Source: Lycocorax pyrrhopterus obiensis
Taxonomy: Eukaryota > Chordata > Aves > Passeriformes > Paradisaeidae
Assembly (NCBI GenBank): GCA_014706295.1
Contig: JACSVZ010000008.1
Span: 21,555,659 to 21,619,658, forward strand
DNA length: 64,000 nt
Direction of reading: 5' to 3'
Part shown: positions 27,001 through 40,500 of the stretch, in pieces
Numbering within the stretch: position 1 is the stretch's first letter
Layout of the letters: each line of letters begins with the position of its first letter
The notes under the pieces: model-generated
The model's input: only the letters and a program-made list of their open reading frames with translations
Told to the model about the DNA's origin: nothing
The model's database searches: none
Translations under genes and position numbers: made by a program

Positions 27001-30000
27001 TTAAGTGTGTATATACCTGCAGTTTATACATAAATATATATACTCATATAAATACATTTTAAAAGATCTTCAGTCAAACTTCTCAGCGAGAGTTACACAA
27101 AAGCAAGACAATTTCTACAGAACTCAAGAAACAGTGTATCACTGAATCTTTACCATATATTGTATTAGAGTAAGTGTAGCAACTTCAAAGCCAGCGCAGC
27201 TATTTTGCAGTATTTGAAAGATTATTTTTAGCTACTCATGTTAAGCAATCATTTCTAGGGGCCTACAAGAATTACACAATTATTTATAATTTAATATTTT
27301 ACTGATATTATTAAATTATTTTCTCACACAGGATCACTATATGCTTTACTTCCTAAAATAAGGAAAAAACAAAGTATGTACGAGAGGCAGCTCATTTGAC
27401 ATGCTTGTAAATAGTCATGACAGAACTAAGGCAGTGCATATCATGCCTTTCAGTCAAGTACATCAGACCACAAAAGATGCTGAATATCAGATCCTAAGTA
27501 TACTATTTTGGCAGAATATGCACTATGCAATACTGAAAGTGCTGTTATTTTCATTAGCAACAGTAAGACTTTCAGAAATCTCCTAACTTTCTATTCAGGG
27601 AAAGTTTCTCAGCTGCCATGTACTAAAACTCATTTGGCATCTGAATTTCACAGAAGTCCAGTGTTCTATTGTATTTTCTAGTTGAGCTATTATTAGTACA
27701 AAAAAGTACAGTGGTACGCCTGGCAGTCACAGATCAAATTCATGGTTCACCTGAGGTTTAAAGTTTTATTTAAGTTACAATTCTGCCTTTCTCTCTTAGA
27801 AGAAAGCCCCTAATAACAACCCATTATAAGGTGTTCCCCTAGTTCAGACTGCACAAGAAAGCCCAGAGCTGCAAACCGGTGGAGACTGGAGGAATGTTCT
27901 GGGACACCTTCTCTTCAGGCCAGCCCTGTTCGGACATCCTTTCCAAAGCTCCTGCTTTTAGCCACTGCCAAAGACTACACAACAAATTGATCAGTCTTTA
28001 GTCTGTATGTTCTTCATCCTTCACTGATGTGTCTTAGGCTCAGCATGATTTAGTTAAAGATGAGATTCACACAGTTGAACACTGAATCTTTACAGAGGCT
28101 TCGAAAATTCACGGGCGAAAACCTACACAAAGAAATGAGAACAGGGCACTTAAAAGACCTTCCTCCTCCCACAGTGTATGCACAGGTTATGGCCCTCAAG
28201 ACATTCAGGAGGATATTCTGCTGTGAAGGAGTTGAGGCTGTTTTCACTTCAGGCTGTTCTGTATTCACTGTCAGCCCTGTCCAGTGAAGAAAAACATGCC
28301 CAGACCATGGCTGTGACACTCAGGCATGCTTCCAGTTGACAGGCATCATTACAGTGCTCTGGACTGCATGTGAGGAAGGATGTAGATATAAACACAGTAT
28401 CTGTTAAATAATTTCTGAGGGAAATGCAGATATGGAAACCATACGCAAAAATTGCAAAGAAGATAGCAGGTAGATTTAATTTTTTGGAAGAAAATTAGTG
28501 TTGGTATATTTAGACTACGACATTAAACAAGAAATTTACTTTTTTGCTTTTGCTCTTACTGACAACTTGCTCCCGCTTTGATTGCTATTTCCTTCTCTAG
28601 GCATAGGAACACATGCTCCAGTCAGCAGTATTTTTACATGGGTGCCTAAAGTCCAGGAAAAAGCTCAGCTTCTAGCTACATTTGACTTTCTCAGCATTGA
28701 CTTTTGCAGCTCTTTCTTTTGAAGACTTGATCAGTCTGAACCTTCAGGTAAATATAGTATGCATTTAAGTTCCTAACCATTCAAATATGTGACTGAAGGT
28801 CAAGCCTATTAGACTTGCTTCAACTCACATCAATTATCCTCCCCATTGAAGGTGATGTAACTGTGATTCCAGCTAATTAAGTCTGTAATATTGAGATAGA
28901 GTGCTTAATAAGGCTCAACACAGGCAAATCAAGTTAACTCTGTCAATCTTCTTTGCTATAATGCATTTTGTTATACAAACATTCCAGAAGCCTAAGATTT
29001 GTAGATTTGCATTTGTGTGCCTTTTTTTTCTGATAGACATAGGCAAATTTGCTCCTCCTTTGGTAAAACATCCTTCAGTGGCATTCAATGGCATTGAACT
29101 AAATATATCCTAATATTGAAAAAGGCAAAGCCTATTTTACATTCTAGAGATAATTTATCACCTGTAAATGAGAAAACCAAAGAAATATCCTCCAAGCAGC
29201 ATCTGGTTAACAACTGTAAACAGAGAAGTATCTATCCAGTCATTCTTAGCAATCAGTGCTAATTTTTACTGTTTCTGCCTAGCTGTAGATAATCACATTC
29301 CTGTTAATTTACAGCTATGTTCTAATCCTTAATTTAAAATTCTACTGAGATTTTTATTTTAGTACCCGAACAAGCATTTGACAATGTGTGAAGTAGCAGA
29401 AGAATAGTAGTAAACCTGAGACCCAGGTTTTGTCCAGGGGTGAATATTCAAAGTAGAAAAGGAAGCAAAACTCCTAACTAAAGGGGCATCCAAACAATGA
29501 GTCCATTGGAGGGCAGCTGGTCACAACTTAGCCTGTTGTCATGCAATCCTCCTCCATCTTCCTGGTCCCACATCATCGGAAAGGATACAGATGCTGGAAT
29601 TTGGAAAAGCTGGGAATGCTTTTTCTTCCTTTCTGGGGACAATTAGGAAAATTCTTGTACTTTCTTTGTTTCAGGAAAGTTTCGGGAATGAGCTAAGCAG
29701 ACTTACTGAGGTAATTACAAGCAGCCTCAGCTCTGCTTGAAATACACAATAGAGGTGAGGTGGACCACAACACTAATCTGTGTCTTACACACCTGCCAGA
29801 GCTTTAAAGCTGGACTATACTACATTTCAAGTTACGGTTAAAGCTTTTTGAGATTGAAACTGAATTAGGAAACAAATTCAGAATAAACTTCAATTTAATA
29901 TTCAGTGTAAACACAGAGATGGCAGTTTTAATCACTGCAGATGGAACCTCCACTGGTATAAACTGATTAATACCAGTAGATGCAAGTTAGAGTGGTGATT

Positions 30001-32634
30001 CTAAAAACCTACAATGAACCTGTATCTTACACTGGAAATTCTCTTCACATAAAAAGTTTTAATTTAAACATTGCTAGGACAAGTAACAGTATTTTCATGA
30101 TGTCTGCACAACAGTATTAATGTTAAATATTATTAATCCGGTAATTTCTAATTGACAAGGCAGGACTCCATGCTGTCTTACCCATCAGGGATGTTATTTA
30201 GCTGACGTTAAAGATGAAATATTAATAATTATATCTTCTAAACATAAATGCACTGCTATAGCGGCTCTCAAAGTACAAGGAATGCAAAACCTTTCTATCA
30301 AGCTTTCTATGACAAATTAGCATTCAACACTCGCCACTGGGACAGTGCCATTAATTATTCTTGGACAGCACAACAAAGACAACAGGTGCTTGTAGGAAGG
30401 TCATACAAAGGGCTTCACATGGAACTAAGAAGCAATTGTCACGATAGTGCAAGGCAATGTACAGTCTGAAGAACGTGTTTCTTGAAAATTACTGACGGTT
30501 CTAAAGAAGGGAAAATTTGCCAGTGTTCCCAAGAGTATCTTGGACTTTTAGATTAAATGTAGTAGTAAGAAAAATATAAGCAAAGAGGTGCCAAGCTGAT
30601 CCAGCCCCAGGAAATGAAGCATTTTACTACAGATACCTCAACTTTGTCTTCTTTAACTAGCTTTAAGTACAATTTTAGGTACACAAGACAGTTTTAAACT
30701 AAAGAAGGAGAATGCCTCCTTGATTTCCTAAGCAGCGAGACTAGCTAATGACAGCACCAACTACTACATAGTATGGGCTGCTAAAATCCTAACAGTACAT
30801 CAATTTCTCAGTGTAAAAAAGAAAAAAAAACAAAGATTGTCTTTAAAAAGTCAAAAAACCTCTCCTCCTTTATATACAAAATAACGTATTTACAATTGTG
30901 TCTGCTGCCCTCCTCCAGGCAAACCACTTCTTAAATCATTAATACTAAAGTGTGAAGTTCAGTTGAACTGTTTTCAGCAGATAACTGTTTTTAGAAGTAA
31001 AATACTCTTGTCCTAGTTTAGATAAGTTTCTTAGTTTTAACAAAAGCATTACACCTTTCTTCAAGGCCCCTGGGACTCCTGAAATGGGAGAGCCACCAAA
31101 AAAACTGCAAGTCTATCATGTGGAAAAGTAGAGATATCCTTACAGAAGGAGCCCTTATTAAGATCTGGTACACCCTTCTTCATTTGGAATCTTGACCATT
31201 CTGTGAATTAATGTGATTCAGGCCACAGCAAAGGAAATCAAAAGGGCTGTGATGGTAGAAATGGAAAAATACAGACTTGAAGAGCAGATGATGTGAACCA
31301 AGATCATGTGGTAGCATTTTTCTTAATCACTTTCTCCTGTGGTACAATCCCACTTTAAGAGGATAATATTTAGGGTTCCTGTACTTTCAAACAAGAATGC
31401 AAGCACAGCAGTGATCCCTACACATTTCTGTGATTTATCTACTACACTATTTAAGTTCTTGCTCTGGGCATTTAAAATAACCACGATAAAGTCATGATCA
31501 ATATAATATATGTTTTTATCTTTCATGTCTATATCAATATTAAACTTCTGGTTTTATGCAGTGATAATGATCGCCCAAAGTATTATTTTTTAGTGAACTA
31601 TTAAGATATTCTTTAAAAATCAATAAGAATACTGATACAATATATATCACAAAAGATCTATAAAAAGATTTCACTCTCTTTTACTGGGATAGTAAATGGT
31701 AACTAGTTCTCTCAGCAGAGTAAAAGATGTGCAAGTTTAACTGAATGTATACTAAATATCCAATTCCTGTAGAAGAGATGTGAAAGAAATCATCAGTATT
31801 TATAAATCAGTGTCTGTACATCTTGTCAATTAAAAAAACCCCCAAGGATAAATAATCTTTATTAGCATCCCAGAGGTATTTTGAGACTAGGTGGTTAACC
31901 GTTACAGAATGTGTTAATAATTAATGTACTTTTATGTGTTCACTTAGCACATATAACCACCACACACATTAGAGGAGGTTTGTCCACTGGAAAAATAGAA
32001 TTATTTCTATATTTAATGGAAGGTTACATAAAACCAAGCAAATACATAAGCACCTATTTAATGCATGAAAATTTGAAGTAACTCCAATAAATATCTGGAT
32101 TGCAAGTCAGTGATTCCCCCTACTTATTTCATTTTAATTCCCTTTTAAAGCACATTCTACAAGAATGGAAGCTCTTACTCCTGTGGGAGATAAGTGTAAG
32201 AGCAAAAATGGAACAGATCCTGGAAACATTAAAATTAATGATGTCTGAGAAATCATTATGGTTATAAACCTTGAGCCTGACAGTTTTAATTCAAAGCTCA
32301 CAAAAACTGAGAAACAGTTAAATAAACTGAAGGACCAGATGGTCTCAGCCTTTAGGGAATTCACTACAGACAGATAAATTGGGAAACAAGAGTCAACAGT
32401 CAGAAACTAAAGATATTCTGAAGTGTTTTGAAGGGTCTGATTTCTGAAGAAAAACTTGAGAAGATAATTTTTCTAGAGAAAAGCTAAAAATAAACAGTAT
32501 TCCTGAAGACTGTTTTTCTAAGAGATTTTTCAACTTATATTCCAGAAGGTTCAGATTCGGTATCTCTATGCCCAAATTCAGATCACTGAAATTAATTATT
32601 TCCTAAGAACAGACATCAATACATACCTTTAGAA
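24043..32634. other. Presumed intron sequence, no gene seen
   Basis: AT-rich intron with TA/CA-rich low-complexity sequence around 26985-27060. A somewhat less AT-rich stretch at 27850-28330 is open in frames on both strands, but these overlap and lack domains. No exon, RNA gene or clear transposon was recognised. Confidence 0.45.
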
Positions 32635-32668
32635 TAACAGAATGATTAAGGGTTAGAAGGAATCACAC
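32635..32668 (-). mobile_element. CR1 3'-tail fragment, probable
   Basis: AATAACAGAATGATTAAGGG followed by TTAGAAGGAA resembles the reversed CR1 terminus (AGAATGGTTAGGGTTGGAAGGGACC type). It is short and diverged, so moderately supported. A second CR1 piece in the same orientation starts about 180 bp further on. Confidence 0.5.
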
Positions 32669-32847
32669 ATTTCTGTTATACCTCTTCCATTTCTATGATC
32701 ATTCTTAAAATTCCTTCAAATTTATCAAGCAGGAATTAAAAAAATCCAAATCCCTTCATCTTTGCCTTAGTACCAGGGACCGAGGAGGGAAGGGAAAAAC
32801 GGAAGATTAACATCCTCTGCTTGGGTATCTCTCATTTAGTCTTGACT

Positions 32848-32908
32848 GGAAGCAACTTGCATCTTAAAGATCATCACGCTCCAACCCCTTTGCCATGGGC
32901 AGGGATGC
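32848..32908 (-). mobile_element. CR1 fragment, probable
   Basis: Contains CATCTTAAAGATCATCACGC and then TCCAACCCCTTTGCCATGGG, ending CAGGGA. This matches the reversed CR1 block usually found just inside the 3' terminus. Together with 32635-32668 it could be one CR1 interrupted by about 180 bp, or two separate insertions. Confidence 0.65.
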
Positions 32909-34546
32909 AATTTGTCAAAGGAGAAGGAAAATTTCCTCCCTCTTTGGTGAGACTTGTAACTTTAAATTGTTTGATAAATAACTTTAAGCGATAAGTGATC
33001 AGAGAGCCAAGTAAAATGATTGAAAGACTGAAGATCTAAATTAATTGTAGTGTATTTTTCGTTGCGTTCTGTAGCTACAGTGAAGGACAAGCATAGGAAT
33101 TAATTACCCCAAACTCTTTAGCCTTTGTGGTTTTCACAAGAGAAAAGAATTTCTTTCCATATTTGTCTGCTAAAAATGTAGTTATTCAGGAATTCCCATG
33201 TTTATACTACCGGACTGAATCTAGCATTAAAAGTAGTAGTCAAACATCTTAATTACCCAGCCTTTAAATCAATGTTTCACATAAAATTACTTACATGTTT
33301 TTGTTTAGTTCTTGCTGTTCATTTGTACATACAAACATAATATAATAGCACAACTGGATCTGGAAACCATACTGCCCCTCTTGACAGAAAAAAAACGAAG
33401 ATGAAAAGGATATGAAAACTGAATTGCCGTATCAGTCTTTAGGAGTCTCTCTTTAGGTCAAAACTTTATATAACACAGATAATAATTGCTGGTTCCTACT
33501 TCTCTTATCCCAGTATCTTTCTCAAAAGTTCTTGATACATTATGGCAAATGCTGAAGCATTAAATTTACCTCAGGCTTTTGAAAAAGCCATGGAATTAAT
33601 CTACACATGCGGAAGAAAGAGTAGCAGTAAAATTTCCTGCTCTGAGTTGCTAGCTACTCGCCATGTGAAAGAAGGTAGGGCATATTTTTATTCGTATTAT
33701 TAAATATTTCACATCAAATCTATGCCAACTACGACAGTAAAGAAACTATTTACATAAAACTTAGGATAAATACTAAGGCTCTTTTTCTGGGAACAGACTA
33801 CAATTTTATTTGCAGCTCAATTACACCTTTCAAAACTAACACTTTTCATGCATCATTTATAGGCTAACAATTGCAAGCATACTTTAAAATTTAAACTCCT
33901 ATTTTCTGCTATTGTAGACTAATTTTCTGTAAGTAGGCTTGAAAACAGCTACCTGACATCAGACAGGTCTAGGCCCTGTACAGAAATGTACAATTTCACA
34001 GTAACAGATCCGCTCACACCCGAGTCCATCGATTCTTAATACGGAAAGGTAGCTTTTTCTAGAGACAAACAGCAGTGATAAGTATCTCACTTCTTATAAC
34101 TGTAGCTATCAAGAGCACCGATTTATTTCTCTGATAAGAATTAGTAATATTGAGGCTTTAAGAGAGGTTGTTTTATACTTTATACGGTTTGGTCCCTCAT
34201 TTGGCCTTACTCACAGTAAATCTCTTTGATCCTCATCAGGTCAACATGGAATGCACCAGTCACACCAAGTAAATAATTATTTATTTCAGCCTCCCCATCT
34301 AAATTTAGTCTAGTGAACATTTCAGAAGAAGAAGAAAAACTCAGACTACATCTACCAAGAAAAATGACACAGCAGACCTCTATTTTCTACAACCTGCAGA
34401 CGTAAGAAAAGCAGAAAGCACCGGCATTGAGTTACTGCTTGCTCTTCATGCCAACATCAACAGTGCAACGGTGGGCACATCTTCCTTAATCACAGTCCTT
34501 TCCAGAAAAGGACCTGTGGTCTATAATCCTGCTAATGTGAGTCCTT

Positions 34547-34564
34547 CCCCCCCCCCCACCCCCC
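34547..34564. repeat. C homopolymer cluster (C11-A-C6)
   Basis: Eleven C, one A and six C in a row on the plus strand, giving two long G tracts on the sense (minus) strand of the ADGRA-like gene. Such tracts vary in length and may form G-rich structures. Confidence 0.9.
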
Positions 34565-37500
34565 ATATTACCACACTGTCAGTAATCAGGAAAATAAAAG
34601 TTTCTCTTCAGCTGACTCACGTGACTATTTGACAATTGAAAGTTATTACTCTGATATGAACTAACCTCTGTCAAAAGCGAAAAATTATGCAAGTGCTGAT
34701 TAATACAGTTTACCACAATTAGATTGAATTGTTGCAAATAATCAGAGATCAAAGATCCTACAAAAGGACTATTCAATTACAAATTAATAATAAAAAAGAA
34801 CTATTCCACTGTTTAAATATATGTCTCTGGGAGACATGACTGGCAGAATGACTGAACAGGTACTTTTCAGTAGGTGTGCAGTATGTGAATCTTTCTGCTC
34901 TGATGATCAGTTCTTGTGAGTGAGGCTCTGGAGTGCTTTTATGATTATTTTCCAGTAAACTATGCACAATGACTGCACTGTGAATGTGCACATCTTTTAC
35001 CCTATTTTATTACAATCACACATTTAGTTTCATTAATTTGTATATTTAGGACTGAAACATATTATTAAAAACTGAAATATAATGAGTAAGGCTTTATCCA
35101 GCTTCTCTAAACTTACATCAGTAGTAGTAGTTGTTATTTAAATTTAGGTATTTATAGAAGTTCATGGAGTAATTGCTGAGCTATTTTTACATTATTGCAC
35201 ATATTTAAGTAACAGAAAAACTTTGCCGAGTAAAAAGATTCTATGGCAAATCAACAATATAAAGAATCTCTGGCTCAATGTGTACTACGTATCACTTTTT
35301 CCAATTATCTAATCTAGTTCTTTTCTAATTATCTGTCTAGCTGTTACAGGGATGGTCTCCAAGGAGTTTGTCTAATGATCATTCATTGAATTTCTTTAAT
35401 TTGAAGGAAAATAATTAGTGCTTTCACAACAAAAACATCAGTGATGTAAAGGCAAACAGGTGAATACTAAATACATGAATTGAAGGCTGCTTGGTTAATG
35501 TTGTAAATAACACAAGAGTAATATTTTGACTGGTTTTCCAAGTTTGCTGCAAAAATTTCAGTAAAAACTGAAGAATTTTCTATACCTGTGAAGTCTGAAG
35601 GTCCTACCTCCACATTGTTATCTTGGCTGAACTGTTAGAAGGTCATGGAAAAAAGTAAACAAATAAAGCTTCCCCAAAAGCAAACTAATTTTATTTAATT
35701 ATTAATTTTTTTAAATTACAAAAATATACTTTGCATATGGCTCTTACCTCTCAAATTCTCTCAGAACATGTGGAAATAATACTTTCTATCTCTTGAAGTC
35801 CTTCCCAAGAACTCCTGGTAAGGTGTATGACTGGTAGACATTCACAATCATTCTTTCCCATTATGCTACACATGCATATTATGAATTATAATTTCTCATA
35901 ATACTGAGGCCACAAGTCAATATTTCTATAAAATTTCGAGAGCAGTATTAGTAGGTTACACTCTTAACTATTTTGCTGGGAGATTGTACTATTCCTCTCC
36001 CAAACTTCTAAAATCAGAATGACATCCTATTTCCGTGAAAATAGTGACAATTCTTGCTTTTCACTACAAGCCAGCTTTTAACATAAAATTGTATTTTAAC
36101 AGACCTTGTTAAATAATGGTTAATTTTTTGACAGAGCATTATCTGTTAACTTAGGCAGCTAATAAAATTCTCCTCCCTTTTTCACAAGGTTGTGTGTTAC
36201 TTGTAAAAAAAATAAAAAACCAAAATGAAGCTGCATCTCCATTACTCCAAGTATATGAGAGATTTACCAGGGTAAAAATGGACCCGTCCCCTTGAGGCAA
36301 AATATTTCCCTTGCGTCCTTCAAGCAATTTTTATCTCAGCATCAATCTGTTTTCAATTCACTTGACAAAACCACTTTTCTCTATTTTACATGCATTATGC
36401 AGTGCATGTACAGTTTTAAAAGCATACTTACATTTCCGAGTAGAATGTTAATAAAGATATTGCTGTGTTCAGAGCTAGTTTGATTATTTTTCAAAGCTAC
36501 TGGTCATTTATTGTAATACCTGACCTTGTACACTTTAGTAACATTTTCAATGTTACACTGACCTTTGTCAATGTCTTCTATTGGGCTACCTTTGTAATGG
36601 AACTCATGACAAGAATTTGTCCCCAGCAAAGTGAATTAGGTTTTCATTGTATTTACAAAAAAAAAAAGAAAAGAATAATAGTATCAATACTAAATTTGAT
36701 GCTTCCCTAATTCCTGTTCTTTGAAAACTGAGATCAGAGACAGCACAACATACTCTGCCACCTGAAAAACCTGTATTGGCTTTCTTTGAAGTAAAAGAAA
36801 AACATGGGAATGTTATCCGATAAATCTGTCTAAGAAACTTTCCCCAACTTGTTTGCTTATAGTTTCATCAGACATGTGCAAAGACTGCCATTGTTACTGC
36901 TGTGACAAATGTAACTTGGAATATTTGTAAGAAATCTTACCTGAAGTGAGGAATGTAAGTATCACTATCAATATTCATAAAGGTTTAAAATTTTGGTTAT
37001 ATCTGGATGAAGAGTCTCAGAGAGAAGTCAGATCTGTCAGTTTTCACCATTAACTAAGTTTTTCTGAGTTACACTGCACTGGAAAGTAGTTGCAAGAGCA
37101 GTGACCATATGAAACCACTGGGTCTAAGTAGCAAAACTTTTCCAGTAGTGACATCTTTTTTATTTTGATTGTGTGCTAAATAAATACCTAAAGTAAAAAA
37201 TCAAACTGCCTTCTTTTTCTCCAGCAGACATCTTTTTAAATTCATCAAATACAATCATTATATACAGTCTGCCTACTATTTTGTATGGTGTTATATTTGT
37301 ATTATATTTTGCTCAGAGAATCATGGGCAGCCTATTCAAACAATTAAAACTTACTGGAACAATTCAGTAAAAGTTCTACTATTTATCGTGTTTAAAATTC
37401 CCACTGGATTTGGGTGTTTTTTTAGATTTTAATTGAAGATTCTAACATTCAAAATAATTTTAACTTTAGGCAATCATAACTCTCATTTTTATAGTTACTG

Positions 37501-40500
37501 AAAATAAAATTCCTCTACCAAACATTCAGTTTGTATTACCAAAAATATCCCAAAAAAGCCCTTATAACAGACCCTTCAAACCCTTCTCCACCTAAGAGAG
37601 GAGCGCAACACTCAATCGATGACATTCTGCCTTTATATGATAATAAACCACCAATTTCTTGAAAATTTCTGCACTACAAAAGGGGATCTGTGTATTCAGC
37701 CCCTACCCAGACCTCCTCTATAGTGAGTTTTCTGCCCATTATAGAATGGCAGTCACCTTATCTGCAGAGCCCAAGCAGAAGCATCACAAGCAGCCAAAGG
37801 GCAAGATGTGCCTTACAGCTTCCTTTGCCAAGAGAAGAGAAAGGAAAAAATGCAAAAATAGCCCAAAAGAGCTAAATAACAGCTGAAGTGATAAGCAGTG
37901 CATTAGTACATTATTGGAAAAAGAAACAAATTACCTGATTCGTTTCTCATGTACTGCTTTCCTCTAGAGGAATCAGAATCAATGGAAAAACTAAATCCTA
38001 AAAATAAGGACATAATGAACACCACAGTAAAGGAAAGGGAAATAAAAATGTCATAGAAGAAACTGAAAAATTAGTGGAAGAGAAATAGGTGAAAACAGAA
38101 CTGATTGTCTTAATTTGTAGTGATTATTCAAGACTTGCTCAATAAATAAGCAAATTCCTCATGGCCAAGGCTTTAGAAGGTCTGACTTAAGTTCTAAGGA
38201 AATCTTAGGCAAGGAATTAAAAAAAAAAAAAGCCATAGATTATTTTATTAAAAAACTAATTTTTCAAAGAAGATGTAGCATTTGGAAAAGAAAGAGGACA
38301 GAATTGTGAAAATGTCAGAGCACGTGAAATTCATAGATTAGCTGATCTTAAAACAAACTGTAACTCCTTCATAGAGGATTCTTTTAGTAGGGATTTGTGT
38401 GTATTTAATGCTCTGGGAAGTCAATCAGAAAGAAAATGGCCTGTCATGGCAATAATCACTGAAGCAGGATTTACTCCTGTAATGTTCTGTGCTTTGCCAT
38501 GGATTGGGTAACAGGTACAGCTATGATGGATTCACTACCCTAACTCAGCCTGTTCTACAAGCCTCACAACCTGTTGGAATACATGAAATTACAAGTTCGT
38601 CTGAACACAGGTATTACGAACCTGAAAATGCAGACACTTCTTTGAAAGAGTATGAGATTTAAGCGTCTTTACAAAACAGTCACAGAGCCTGCTAAGCTTC
38701 CTGTGATTAGGTAGGAAGGAGCAGGATTTATTCCAACAAACAGTCTAACTGAATCAGCTCTAAGCATTTATCTTGCTGCTTAAGGGTTATAATGTGCTTG
38801 TACTACAAAATAAGTACTTAGGAGCTGATACTATAGGCAAATACAAACAGATAAAAAATGACAAAAGCAGCTGGCTGTCTTGACATGCTCTGTCAGCAGA
38901 TGTACGAAAATGTTACGTACCCGAGGATCCTCACTGAGAAGTTTTCCTTCATTCAGGACTTACATGCTTGTTTGCTTTATGAAGATAAAATCTGAGGAAT
39001 TAATATGTATATTTACTATATTTTAGATTGTGCTTTGCCTGGGTTGCCTGCATCACCCTGTTATGTAACATAAGTCCAGTAATTTTATATTTACTGCACT
39101 TGCATTTTGTTGCCATTTATACCTCATGAAAAATCAACCCTGGAATAATTTCTTTTATACTTTCATTGTATTTCTTCAAATTAATTTTTGTACAAGGTAG
39201 CAAGGGACTGTAAATTAGCTGCTAAGACAGCTACTACTACATAACAGTATGAAACTCTTGATACTGACATCTCAAAAATGTTACTGCCAAGCAAACCACC
39301 CTGAGCATGTGTTTAGGCTCTGAAGCCTCACCAGTAAATTCTGAACATTGCATTTTGCAAATGTCCATTTCAGGCTGTTATGCAGCTTTTTGAGTGATGC
39401 CATGAGAAGAAAAGCATCCAGCACTTTTGGGCATGCGGTTCCACAGTGAAAACTGACTACATACTAATTTCTTACTGGGACAATGACAGGTCAGTCAGTC
39501 CTTCCTGCATGGATTAACAGAGGAAAACACTTGACCAGAATGATGTAACAAGATGAAATGGAGAAACACGGAAAGGAAAAATATGTTCTCAAGATTGATT
39601 AAGCAAAGAAAGATGAAGTTGTCCTACACGGTGGAAGTACTATAGAATGAGCCTCTGACAGTCCACAGGAAAATCTTTGGGAAAATCTGGAGAGTGTACC
39701 TGTTTTAAGGATATATATGTGTCATTCAAGAAAAGTTAGAACAAGTTATTAAAGTCTTAAAGGAAGTTAAACTGTACTTAGACACTTCTGTTGATACCTT
39801 CCTTCATAACTAAGTGGCCTTAATTCAATTTAGCTGAATTCATTTCTAAATTAATTAAATTCAGTCGAACCGAGCCAAAACTACTTTGATTCTGGATAAG
39901 GGTGCCTACTTAGAGTTGCACTTAAACACTTTGAAAATTCATTAATTTTCCTCTGTGTCTGCATGTAGGCAAAACCCTTAAACTGATTACAAAGGGAACT
40001 GAAGAAATGATGCATGGAGTGCCACTAGAAACTTATTTCCAAGACAGTATCTTCAGCAGCTCAGAACTTACTACTTTTTAACACATTTTTAAGGTGTTAT
40101 TTCAATTTCGATGTGTTATTTCAATATATCCATGTTGACACCTACAGAAGAGAGAGGCTTGTGCTCTTTCAAACCCTTTCAGCTGCTAAGTAAAATGGAG
40201 TTCATATCATTAGTTCTTTGCAAATCAGCATGGTATGCTTTCACAGCAGCACAAAAGAACCTACTAGCAAAACTAATGACAACAGGAGAAAACCAGTTCT
40301 AGTCCTAGAAGAGTTTTCCTACACTTTCTTCTTCTTCATAGCTGCATGAAGACATCACCATAGCTGTATGTGAAAGCTGTAGCCTGTTCCTTTCTGGCAC
40401 TGATGATGTTTAATTTAGTGTCCTAAAGTTTTGAATCTCACTCCAGTACTTGTTCAATGAGCTGAATAAACATCTCCTCCCTGACTCTTCAGGTTATGTA

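Noticed and set aside
28050..28319. Overlapping open frames on both strands
   Set aside because: Mutually overlapping, no domain, no consistent splice borders. Probably a chance effect of locally fewer stop codons.
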